From positions 1 to 6,171 of the forward strand of contig CADBQF010000069.1 in the NCBI GenBank assembly GCA_902796705.1: a stretch of DNA of 6,171 bases. The letters run 5' to 3'. Source of the DNA: Ruminococcus flavefaciens (GTDB lineage: Bacteria > Bacillota > Clostridia > Oscillospirales > Ruminococcaceae). Numbering within the stretch: position 1 is the first letter of the stretch; each line of letters begins with the position of its first letter. Position numbers and translations under genes: made by a program. Under the pieces are notes generated by a model, which saw nothing but the letters and a program-made list of their open reading frames with translations, ran no database searches and had not been told where the DNA came from. Shown one piece after another: positions 1 through 5,944 of the stretch.

Positions 1-1190
1 ATGTATGTAGCACCGCTTCCTGTCTCGCCTGATACGAATTCCAGCCAGCGGATAGGCTCGAATACGGGATAAAATCTCGTAGTCTCTGTGAGAGTGAGGA
101 CATCATCTGTGATGACATCGACGTTTGCTCCGGTGGTGTAATCTTCTACAGGTTCGGTAGACCAGCCTTTGAAGGCCATTTGCGGAGGAGCTCCCTCCTC
201 CTTGTTCGGATCGTTGTCGTCATAAACAACAGTCAGGTCTTTGAAGGGGATCGAAGCTGAATCGTTTATAAGATCACCACGCCTTGTGGCGAATACCGGG
301 AACGTCTGAGTCCTTCCGTTGAACTGATCGTGGAAGATCGCATATACGCACGATCTGAAAACCGCATACAGCTTTACTGTCTCGTTCGCACTGACAGGCG
401 GGATATTTTCAAAATCGAACATTGTTCCGTTTTCACTGCCGACAAACCAGCCCATGAATGTGTACTGGCTCGTGCTGTCAGCCGGAAGCTGCGGGAATAC
501 AGGCTTTTCATTGCCTTTTACAGTCTGTGTCCAGATCTCCTTGAAAGATCCGTCGCTGTTTTTTGAGGAAGTATGGAAGTAGTATTCGTGATATCCTGTA
601 TTATGAGAAAGATCATCAGGCATCCAGAACTCATATGTTCTGAGAGCAGGAGTACCGTCATCGACTTCATATACCGAGAATCCCGATGCTTCAAAGGTGA
701 TCGTATCGCCGTTTATGCTGAAATTCTTTATCTCTTCACGAATACCGTCGTCACCTATATGCCACAGACGCAGTTTCTGATCTGCTGCAAAGGCATCGCT
801 GATAGCGTTGTTTTTTATTTCTACCTTGATCGGTTCGTTGCTCTCCGGCTGGAATTCCCCGCCTTCCTGATCGGTTATCGAGATATCATATGCGAATAGA
901 TTATCGTCGGTATAATCAGGACTGTTCTGCACATTGACTTCGGCATTGACCGGCATAAGACCGTCGAGTTTAACGATCTCTGCATCATCGCTGCCGGGCT
1001 GCGTACTTATCGACTGATATTCAAGACCGTCTGTCTGAGTGACGATCGTTTCCTGTTCTGTCTCGTCCGGCAGTTCAGCCGCAAAAGCTTCAAGGAAAGA
1101 ATACGGTAAAAATGATACCATTAATACCAGACTCAATACTAAAGCTGATGTTCTGCTGAACATTTTCCTGATATTCTGCTGCTTTGTCAT
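1..1190 (-). CDS. Secreted InlB B-repeat surface protein, likely sortase substrate (3' end outside window)
   Basis: The frame is open for 396 codons from an ATG at 1190 to the window edge, so the C-terminus, including any sorting signal, is not visible. AGGAGG at 1199-1204 sits 8 nt before the ATG. A signal peptide is clear: basic residues K3, R8, K9 and R13, a hydrophobic core at about 15-29, and an AFA|AE cleavage site after A37. Residues 38-95 are acidic and Thr/Gln-rich. Residues 95-177 resemble a module common in Firmicutes surface proteins, ending in GDTITFEASGFSVYEV. Two InlB/Listeria-Bacteroides-type B repeats follow: FMGWF at 245-249 running to LYAVF at 274-278, and FKGWS at 340-344 running to FYPVF at 373-377. 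Such proteins are cell-wall adhesins or pilus subunits. It starts 34 nt after the sortase gene, in the same operon, and is therefore probably the sortase's substrate. Whether it is a polymerising pilin or a single anchored adhesin cannot be told here. Confidence 0.85.
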   Translation of the reverse strand, partial: MTKQQNIRKMFSRTSALVLSLVLMVSFLPYSFLEAFAAELPDETEQETIVTQTDGLEYQSISTQPGSDDAEIVKLDGLMPVNAEVNVQNSPDYTDDNLFAYDISITDQEGGEFQPESNEPIKVEIKNNAISDAFAADQKLRLWHIGDDGIREEIKNFSINGDTITFEASGFSVYEVDDGTPALRTYEFWMPDDLSHNTGYHEYYFHTSSKNSDGSFKEIWTQTVKGNEKPVFPQLPADSTSQYTFMGWFVGSENGTMFDFENIPPVSANETVKLYAVFRSCVYAIFHDQFNGRTQTFPVFATRRGDLINDSASIPFKDLTVVYDDNDPNKEEGAPPQMAFKGWSTEPVEDYTTGANVDVITDDVLTLTETTRFYPVFEPIRWLEFVSGETGSGATY

Positions 1191-1224
1191 GTGCTTCACC
1201 TCCTGCTGCTAAGATTTACGGAGC

Positions 1225-2508
1225 TTATGCTTCCTCTTCTGCTTCTTCCTTATCCGGAAGTTTGCCTCTGTACCGCAGACAGATGATATCAGCGAGGAGA
1301 GCGGCAGCGGCTATAAGGATCATGAGTCCCGTCCACCTGTCACGTATCCCCATTCTTGCTGTGATATCTTCTGTCAGCAGAAAAGCAATAACAGAAATGA
1401 TGAGTGTTATTATCTCTATGATGATACCTATGCGGCATTTCCTGAGAAAATGTTTCAGGTCTTTCACTACTGTTTCAGCGTCATCATTCTGTTTGTCTTT
1501 CGTATCATTTTCGTTTTCCTTTATCCTGTCTTCAAGACGGCGGATAGTCTTTTTTGAATAGGACATCTGACCGAATTTCTTTCTTAAAGCCCATACAGGC
1601 AGAAGTGTCAGGAGCGTGCATATAACACACATAAGGTTCAGAAACGCCCATTTCCCGCTGCTGACTTTATGGCCGATTGCAAAGAGTTTCATTTTGTCAG
1701 GCTGAACATCATCAGCTTTTGTAATAAGAGCGGCAGCATTGCCGTCTGTCTTCTTATCCCATGGAGAAATGCTTGCAAAGAGGACTATCCTTCCGTCAGT
1801 CACTGCATCAGAACAAGTTGACATTCCGAGGATATGGCTGTTATCCATTATATCCGGGATATTTACACTGTTTTCAGCGTGTTCTTCTATGTAACTGCGA
1901 AGCACCGGATATTTTTCCTCGGCATCGCCTGAAATCTGATATACCGCATCTTCGTAAGCGTTTGTTCTTACGCAGGCAAATACTTTTATACTGTAATCGC
2001 CGTGTGATGTCTGTAGGATACCGCTGCTGTGCGATGCGAAAAATTCCGGATCAAGGTATTTTTCGATATCACCGAACATTGCACCATTATCCATATGATG
2101 ACCGTATATGAGATTATACCAGTCGTTTATCCCCGGATCATTTTCTGCGGCAAGATATATCGAACCGGTCAGCGTATTGTAGCCGAAAATGTCCTTGTTC
2201 AGATATTCAAGATTATCATTTCCCTGAACAACGGGATAATTGATATTAGTTCCGAACATTTCTATCCAGCCTACGGTATCGGGGTTGAGATCTTCAAGTT
2301 CACTGAATGTATATTTTTCTTCTTCGGTATCGTCATTTAACTGAGGTCTGTACTGAAGAAGATCATACGAAGCGAACGCTGTACGATTCGTGTAATAGAT
2401 ATCATTTAGGACATATATCCCTGAAATGAGCATTATCGCCGCTGCAAGTGCAACAAAGATCATAAGCACGGTGTTTGCGGCTTTTGCAGATCTGTTGAGA
2501 AGATCCAT
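1225..2508 (-). CDS. Class B sortase with C-terminal three-TM extension
   Basis: Sortases are membrane cysteine transpeptidases that cut a sorting motif and join the surface protein to the cell wall or to another pilin. In the 427-aa product numbered from the ATG at 2508, a signal anchor lies at 12-34 and the SrtB domain at about 70-255. The domain shows DTVGWIEM...INYPVVQG, the catalytic His in YGHHM (H137), Cys in STCSD (C232) and Arg in DGRIVLFA (R240), so the triad is complete. Unusually, further membrane segments follow at about 286-309, 359-379 and 392-413. They enclose a highly charged, probably helical cytoplasmic loop (310-358), and the tail is acidic. Typical class B sortases end soon after the Arg strand, at about 250 aa. 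An in-frame GTG at 2517 is possible, but it lies inside the GGTGG site that fits the ATG better. The gene follows the signal peptidase homologue by 14 nt and precedes the surface protein. The family is certain; the role of the extension is unknown. Confidence 0.93.
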   Translation of the reverse strand: MDLLNRSAKAANTVLMIFVALAAAIMLISGIYVLNDIYYTNRTAFASYDLLQYRPQLNDDTEEEKYTFSELEDLNPDTVGWIEMFGTNINYPVVQGNDNLEYLNKDIFGYNTLTGSIYLAAENDPGINDWYNLIYGHHMDNGAMFGDIEKYLDPEFFASHSSGILQTSHGDYSIKVFACVRTNAYEDAVYQISGDAEEKYPVLRSYIEEHAENSVNIPDIMDNSHILGMSTCSDAVTDGRIVLFASISPWDKKTDGNAAALITKADDVQPDKMKLFAIGHKVSSGKWAFLNLMCVICTLLTLLPVWALRKKFGQMSYSKKTIRRLEDRIKENENDTKDKQNDDAETVVKDLKHFLRKCRIGIIIEIITLIISVIAFLLTEDITARMGIRDRWTGLMILIAAAALLADIICLRYRGKLPDKEEAEEEA

Positions 2509-2513
2509 ACTTT

Positions 2514-2518
2514 CCACC
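2514..2518 (-). promoter_or_regulatory. RBS deciding the sortase start
   Basis: GGTGG lies 5 nt before the ATG at 2508. The alternative GTG start at 2517 overlaps this site and has only a poorly spaced AAAGG before it. The ATG is therefore preferred, which makes the protein 3 residues shorter than the longest reading. Confidence 0.55.
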
Positions 2519-2522
2519 GCCT

Positions 2523-3104
2523 TTATATATTGTTTCTTCTTACGATTGTGATTATCTTTCCTTCTATCTCAGAGAGCGAGACAGTACCGAAATACCTGCT
2601 GTCCTCCGCACCTCCTCTTGCGTCTGCAAGAATGAAGAATTCATTTTCTCCGAGCCGGACGGGATATTCCACGAAGCCTTCAAATCTCGGAGTAGAATTG
2701 CGGATATCAGGTTCGGAAACAAGGTTGTTGTTGATGATAAGTTTTTCCTCATCTGATATATCTACCTGATCTCCGGGAACTGCAACTATCCTGCCGATGT
2801 AGGTAGTGTCGTTCTTACGGAATACCACAGTATCCCTTGAATGATAATTTTTTTCGAGCCTGTAGTAGATCAGCAGATCTTTTGATCTGATGCTGGGCGA
2901 CATATCGCCGTTAGGTGCTGCAGCCGCTCCGATAACGAATCCGAAGAGCAGCCATATCACGATGATTACGATAAGCAGGTTGAACAGAAAGATCTGTATG
3001 GGAGTCATAGGCGATCTTCTCTTTTTTTCTTTTTTCTCCTCTTTATCCGGCTGCTGTACAGTGTCGGGAGCGTTTTCTGTGATAATATCATTAGCTTCAG
3101 ACAT
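2523..3104 (-). CDS. SipA-like signal peptidase I homologue lacking the catalytic Ser/Lys dyad
   Basis: The product has 193 aa from the ATG at 3104. It has a charged cytoplasmic N-terminus (1-33, acidic then Lys/Arg-rich), one membrane anchor (about 37-63), and a peptidase S26 fold outside the membrane. Box B, normally SMxPT, reads NGDMSPS, so Asp67 (GAT) stands where the nucleophile Ser should be. Box D, normally KRVxxxPGD, reads YIGRIVAVPGD, so Gly104 (GGC) replaces the general-base Lys. Box E is intact (FFILADARGGAEDSRYFG, 156-173). Each substitution differs from a Ser or Lys codon by at least two bases, so single sequencing errors do not explain them. From memory, streptococcal SipA (FCT pilus islands), an essential pilus-assembly factor, carries the same Asp/Gly pair. 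As there, this gene sits next to a class B sortase and a surface protein. It is the first gene of the operon. The likely role is an assembly chaperone or scaffold, not a protease; this is inferred from homology and context. Confidence 0.88.
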   Translation of the reverse strand: MSEANDIITENAPDTVQQPDKEEKKEKKRRSPMTPIQIFLFNLLIVIIVIWLLFGFVIGAAAAPNGDMSPSIRSKDLLIYYRLEKNYHSRDTVVFRKNDTTYIGRIVAVPGDQVDISDEEKLIINNNLVSEPDIRNSTPRFEGFVEYPVRLGENEFFILADARGGAEDSRYFGTVSLSEIEGKIITIVRRNNI

Positions 3105-3109
3105 CTTGT

Positions 3110-3115
3110 TCACCT
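3110..3115 (-). promoter_or_regulatory. RBS deciding the start of the SipA-like gene
   Basis: AGGTGA lies 5 nt before the ATG at 3104. An in-frame GTG at 3113 falls inside this site and would add only three residues, so the ATG is preferred. Confidence 0.6.
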
Positions 3116-3165
3116 GCCATTTCTTTTGATATAGTATCTGATGCTGTTTTATAGGAAATTCAAAA

Positions 3166-3205
3166 GCACATTAAACAGGATATGCGATGAACCTGTAAAA
3201 TGTGC
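3166..3205 (-). terminator. Leader hairpin B, terminator- or attenuator-like
   Basis: GCACATTAAACAGG (3166-3179) and CCTGTAAAATGTGC (3192-3205) form a 14-position stem with two central mismatches and a 12-nt loop. Reading the minus strand, the stem is followed at once by TTTTGAATTT, a partial T tract. This favours a minus-strand intrinsic terminator. Because it lies downstream of the operon promoter at 3275-3283 and upstream of the first gene, it would act as an attenuator, or as a leaky stop for transcripts from the regulator gene. The stem is AT-rich, so its strength is uncertain. Confidence 0.45.
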
Positions 3206-3252
3206 CTTCGTATGCAGTATTTAATTAGTTTATTCAGGTATTGCATACGAAG
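3206..3252 (-). repeat. Leader hairpin A, perfect 11-bp inverted repeat
   Basis: CTTCGTATGCA (3206-3216) and TGCATACGAAG (3242-3252) are exact inverted copies. Two more pairs follow inside after one mismatch, leaving a loop of about 20 nt. The repeat abuts hairpin B with no gap, so the two would stack in the leader RNA. There is no T tract on either side, so it is not a simple terminator. It could be a leader RNA structure or a protein-binding dyad. Confidence 0.6.
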
Positions 3253-3274
3253 TTCTGAATTGTTTTCTGTTGCT

Positions 3275-3283
3275 ATTATATCA
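3275..3283 (-). promoter_or_regulatory. Extended -10 promoter of the sip-like/sortase/surface-protein operon
   Basis: The minus strand reads TGATATAAT: a consensus -10 (TATAAT, 3280-3275) with the TGn extension. No good -35 lies 16-18 bp upstream, which fits a promoter that needs an activator. A start near 3268 would give a leader of about 165 nt before the ATG at 3104. The tandem heptamers lie immediately upstream. Confidence 0.6.
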
Positions 3284-3288
3284 TAACA

Positions 3289-3328
3289 ACTGTTACAAAA
3301 CCGTTATACAAACCGTAAAAAAACGTAA
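3289..3328 (-). promoter_or_regulatory. Four tandem heptamers, likely SARP/OmpR-type activator site
   Basis: On the minus strand TTACGTT (from 3328), TTACGGT (3318), TAACGGT (3306) and TAACAGT (3295) recur at steps of 10, 12 and 11 bp, giving the consensus TWACGGT on one helix face. The last ends exactly 8 bp before the -10 at 3280. SARP activators are known to use direct heptamers about 11 bp apart ending about 8 bp from the -10. The regulator gene next door encodes a SARP-like winged helix, so it is the natural candidate ligand. The binding itself is inferred. Confidence 0.55.
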
Positions 3329-3332
3329 AAAT

Positions 3333-3363
3333 AGTATAAAATATAAGTTGATATTTTTGTCAA
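3333..3363 (-). promoter_or_regulatory. Possible second promoter with a 19-bp spacer
   Basis: TTGACA (3363-3358) and TATACT (3338-3333) are near-consensus hexamers, but 19 bp apart instead of 17. The site lies just after the regulator gene stop and points to the surface operon. Long spacers usually make promoters weak or dependent on a DNA-distorting activator. The region is AT-rich, so chance similarity is possible. Confidence 0.25.
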
Positions 3364-3374
3364 TTTTGTACAAA

Positions 3375-4076
3375 TCAGTACCAATGATACTCATCTATGA
3401 TCGATTCGGGATCTCCCTCATAATCTACAGCGTTCATATCAATGCTGATCTTGCCGTATTTTTTGCTGATTATGTTCTCAGCACCTATCTCACGGAGACA
3501 GTTACGCATATTCAGCACGAGCTGTCTGAGATTTCCCTGCTTGTCGGGATCACCGTCCCAGAGGATACCAAGAAGTTCACCGTTGGTGCAGTACGCACCT
3601 TTTTTGTAGACAAGATAAGCAAAAAGCTCTATCGTAAGTCCACGCCCGAAATCGAACGGCTTTCCGTTGACAAACAGAGCAAACGGGCTGCACTGGATCT
3701 TCAGCGGACTTTTTATAGCATCAAGAGGGAAACGGAGTTCCTGAAGCTCATGGATAATATCTTCCTCGCAGACAGGTTTTGTAAGGAAGCCGCTCGGATG
3801 CATACCTACAGCGTCAAAAACGTATTCCGGGTGACCTGTCACGTAAATGATATTGAGCTTTTTGTATTTGTCTTTAAGCAGGGGAGTAGCTTCAACACCG
3901 TTGAGACCGGGCATTTCTATATCAAGAAAGATTATCTGAACATCATCATTTATGAGCGACATGGCTTCTTTCATATTTGACGCACTGAGATGCGTGCCGT
4001 TCGGATCGATCTTGTTGAGCATATAGAGCATCAGCTCCCGTGCTTCCTTCTGGTCATCTACAGATAGTGTTATCAT
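3375..4076 (-). CDS. Response regulator with SARP/OmpR-like winged-helix output
   Basis: The protein has 233 aa. The receiver domain (about 1-115) has the acidic pocket VDD (D7, D8), phospho-acceptor D52 in FLDIEMPG, T80 in YVTGH and K100 in LTKPV, all the residues needed for phosphorylation. Residues 125-220 form a winged-helix domain resembling the DNA-binding part of SARP/BTAD regulators: a short strand pair ending in FVNGKPFDFGR, then LTIELFAYLVYKKG, a tryptophan in GILWDGD, and RQLVLNMRNCLRE as the probable recognition helix. There is no BTAD repeat region, so it is a compact SARP-like regulator. AAGGAGGTC at 4081-4089 precedes the ATG by 4 nt. The kinase gene ends 14 nt upstream, so the two are co-transcribed. 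It probably activates the adjacent surface operon through the heptamers at 3289-3328. LytS-type kinases are more often paired with LytTR or AraC-type outputs. Confidence 0.9.
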   Translation of the reverse strand: MITLSVDDQKEARELMLYMLNKIDPNGTHLSASNMKEAMSLINDDVQIIFLDIEMPGLNGVEATPLLKDKYKKLNIIYVTGHPEYVFDAVGMHPSGFLTKPVCEEDIIHELQELRFPLDAIKSPLKIQCSPFALFVNGKPFDFGRGLTIELFAYLVYKKGAYCTNGELLGILWDGDPDKQGNLRQLVLNMRNCLREIGAENIISKKYGKISIDMNAVDYEGDPESIIDEYHWY

Positions 4077-4090
4077 TTCTGACCTCCTTG

Positions 4091-5458
4091 CTATTCGCTG
4101 ATCGTTATACGTGAAGCCGTACCGGTCTCAGACCTGGTTATCTCCAGCTCTGCATTCCCCATTGCACGAAGTCTGGAGCGAACGTATTCGATACCCATAT
4201 CTCTGCGTCTGATCTGCTGGGGAGTGATATTGCATTCTCCCGAACCCTTATCGCTTATCACGATGACTGTTTTATCTTCCTGACAATGTACCTCGATATA
4301 TACGGTACCTCCGTTTTCATAAGTACCGATCCCGTGACGGACGGCATTTTCAACGAGAGGCTGCACTGAAAGTGCCGGCACAAGAAAATCATCACGTTCT
4401 ATATCATATTCGACTTCGAGACGTTCACCGAAATTTTCACGTTCCAGCTCAAGATATGATTCGATATTATCCATTTCTCTTTCAAAAGTTATCATCTGCA
4501 TACCGCTTATAGCACTGAAATGAGAACGAAGATATTTCGAGAAATTTGTGATATTTCTGTAAAGATCAGGCTCGTCCCTGCATTCTGAGCGTATCGCCAT
4601 GAGTGTATTGTTGATGAAATGCGGCTGTATCTGTGATATGAGGACTTCATTCTTGCTTTGTTCAAGTGCGAGCTGTTTTTCTGCGAGTTCAGTACGTATC
4701 ATGTCAAGTTCGTGCGAACTCTGCACAGCAACGAGCGTCCTGTGTTTTTCATAGAACATGAATATTGCGAGTGCTGTTACTGTTACGGATATATTATTGA
4801 AGCTTATCCCGGAAGAATTCGTATTAAGGATAAAACCGCAGAATGGTATTATCGTAGCCGAAAAGTTTATCTGTCTCAGGAAAGGGTGTATCTTTTTTCG
4901 GTATTCAAGCGATATAACGAAAATATACAGGAACATGAGTATAGTCCCGATATGCCAGAAGTAAAAGAGTTTCCCTCTTTCATATTCATTATTCTCGGTG
5001 AAATAATACAATACACCTGTAGCCGGTGTGATCAGCAGCAAAATAAGCGAGGGTATATGGAGAAGCTGTAATATGAAAGTAACTTTTTTCAGACGGCCGG
5101 AGCCGCTTTTGTCAGGTACGTATCTCTTGATAAGTTCCAGAAAGAAAAGCGTCTGGAACGCTCCTATGGCATAATACAGAAAATCGGATATCCGTGTTGT
5201 GAAATACGCCAAAGTACCTGTGTGACCATCCGCTATGATCCCAGTAATGTTCACGACATTATAAATGAATATTGCATTGTAAAAAATGATTATCTCCGGC
5301 GTGAACGGTACTGATATGCTTTTTGAAGAATCGCCGCTGTATACCTTTTTGCCGCCCATAAGAGAAAAGATCATGATGAAGAGAAATAAACAGTTCCAGA
5401 CCTCGATAACGATCTGAATGAACAACGCCACGCCCATTCGGTCGATCAATCCCTGCAT
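4091..5458 (-). CDS. 7-TM LytS-type sensor histidine kinase
   Basis: The product has 455 aa from the ATG at 5458. About seven membrane segments fill residues 1-237 (near 10-33, 56-75, 88-110, 124-150, 167-186, 198-213 and 221-237). No extracellular sensor domain is seen, so the signal is probably read within the membrane or by short loops. A coiled-coil stretch (245-272) leads to the His_kinase box QIQPHFINNTL with phospho-acceptor H280. The GHKL ATPase domain follows: N-box VENAVRHGIG (N371, H375), G1 box ISDKGSG (D403) and a late DMGIEYVRSRL segment. All catalytic residues look intact. The protein should autophosphorylate and pass phosphate to D52 of the regulator encoded 14 nt downstream. 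An in-frame GTG at 5467 lies inside the ribosome binding site and is rejected. The ligand cannot be read from the sequence. Confidence 0.92.
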   Translation of the reverse strand: MQGLIDRMGVALFIQIVIEVWNCLFLFIMIFSLMGGKKVYSGDSSKSISVPFTPEIIIFYNAIFIYNVVNITGIIADGHTGTLAYFTTRISDFLYYAIGAFQTLFFLELIKRYVPDKSGSGRLKKVTFILQLLHIPSLILLLITPATGVLYYFTENNEYERGKLFYFWHIGTILMFLYIFVISLEYRKKIHPFLRQINFSATIIPFCGFILNTNSSGISFNNISVTVTALAIFMFYEKHRTLVAVQSSHELDMIRTELAEKQLALEQSKNEVLISQIQPHFINNTLMAIRSECRDEPDLYRNITNFSKYLRSHFSAISGMQMITFEREMDNIESYLELERENFGERLEVEYDIERDDFLVPALSVQPLVENAVRHGIGTYENGGTVYIEVHCQEDKTVIVISDKGSGECNITPQQIRRRDMGIEYVRSRLRAMGNAELEITRSETGTASRITISE

Positions 5459-5460
5459 CC

Positions 5461-5473
5461 GGATCACTTCCTT
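5461..5473 (-). promoter_or_regulatory. Near-perfect RBS deciding the kinase start
   Basis: AAGGAAGTGATCC matches the 16S anti-Shine-Dalgarno complement AAGGAGGTGATCC at 12 of 13 positions, just before the ATG at 5458. The alternative GTG at 5467 is part of this site, so the ATG start is preferred. Confidence 0.6.
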
Positions 5474-5486
5474 TCATTCATTTGAA

Positions 5487-5526
5487 TAATATAGCGAATG
5501 TTAAAAAATCAACATTGACTATATTA
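5487..5526. promoter_or_regulatory. 40-bp near-palindrome upstream of the kinase gene
   Basis: TAATATAGCGAATGTT (5487-5502) and AACATTGACTATATTA (5511-5526) are inverted copies at 14 of 16 positions around an 8-nt centre. The dyad lies 28 nt upstream of the kinase ATG and contains a weak minus-strand promoter candidate (TTGATT 5512-5507, TATTAT 5491-5486, spacer 15). It has no T tract, so it is more likely an operator or leader hairpin for the kinase/regulator operon than a terminator. Confidence 0.5.
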
Positions 5527-5565
5527 AATTATTTAAAGTGCATCACACATACGCAAATAGCAAAC

Positions 5566-5581
5566 GTCAAAAGATTTTGAC
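5566..5581. repeat. Perfect 16-bp palindrome
   Basis: GTCAAAA and TTTTGAC flank a 2-nt centre. It lies about 110 bp upstream of the kinase ATG. The loop is too short for an RNA hairpin without melting pairs, so a DNA operator is the likelier meaning, if it is functional at all. Confidence 0.35.
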
Positions 5582-5590
5582 AACAATCTC

Positions 5591-5917
5591 TCAAAGCGGT
5601 ATGTTTGATAACTGTATCAAATCAAAATTATTAAAATTTGAAAAAATGACTAAAATGGTGATGAAGATTGATCCATACTTTCTTGCGAGAAGTTTCTCTT
5701 TAGTTCTGTTGAATTGATCCTCCGGTGAACGTTCGGTGTCAAAACTATAAAATTTGAAATATCCAACTTTGTCATCTTGAGGGCATATTTCTGTCCGAAG
5801 TGAAGATCTCCATAATATTCACTTCCAAAAAACAATACACTTACCTGTTTCGGTTTTTATTGAGTCATAGTCAAATCCTCTGTCTTCCACTAAATTTCAT
5901 CTTCGCCATTCTTTCAT
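5591..5917 (-). pseudogene. Decayed small gene: one nonsense codon and two frameshifts
   Basis: No single frame is long, but three segments read on as one protein-like chain. From the ATG at 5917 the frame gives MKEWRR, then TGA (5899-5897), then NLVEDRGFDYDSIKTETGK. At the T6 run (5827-5832) removing one T joins this to FGSEYYGDLHFGQKYA. At the CCC run (5781-5783) adding one C joins that to PQDDKVGYFKFYSFDTERS and on to NRTKEKLLARKYG. The frame ends at TGA 5593-5591, though the original end may have been nearer 5650. The composition looks protein-like, with Tyr, Phe and Asp and balanced charge. I do not recognise the family. The consensus promoter at 5955-5983 points into it. The alternative is that the apparent chain is chance. 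Confidence 0.4.
5604..5621. repeat. Perfect 7-bp inverted repeat
   Basis: TTTGATA and TATCAAA flank ACTG. It lies near the end of the decayed reading frame at 5591-5917. It is AT-rich with no T tract beyond it, so it is a weak hairpin or a possible operator. Chance is plausible in this AT-rich stretch. Confidence 0.3.
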
Positions 5918-5944
5918 AGTTTCTTTTTAAATGCCAATGAATTT

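Noticed and set aside
330..899. Plus-strand ORFs opposite the surface protein
   Set aside because: They are antisense shadows of a continuous 396-codon frame with a signal peptide and two B repeats.
3097..3120. Short ATG ORF overlapping the start of the SipA-like gene
   Set aside because: It is only seven codons long with no ribosome binding site. The AGGTGA lying within it serves the ATG at 3104.
3160..3246. 28-codon minus-strand leader peptide ORF spanning both hairpins
   Set aside because: There is no Shine-Dalgarno site before its ATG, its sequence shows no run of a regulatory amino acid, and the inverted repeats explain the constraint better.
3206..3252. Hairpin A as an intrinsic terminator of the regulator gene
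   Set aside because: There is no T tract on either side and the loop is about 20 nt, unlike an intrinsic terminator.
3270..3980. Plus-strand ORF of 236 codons opposite the response regulator
   Set aside because: It lies antisense to a gene with complete receiver motifs and an excellent ribosome binding site. Its own translation has no recognisable domain, and it starts in the AT-rich control region without a good RBS.
5650..5835. 61-codon minus-strand ORF as an intact gene
   Set aside because: Its second half changes character, and the coding-like chain continues in the next frame. It is better explained as one segment of the frameshifted remnant.
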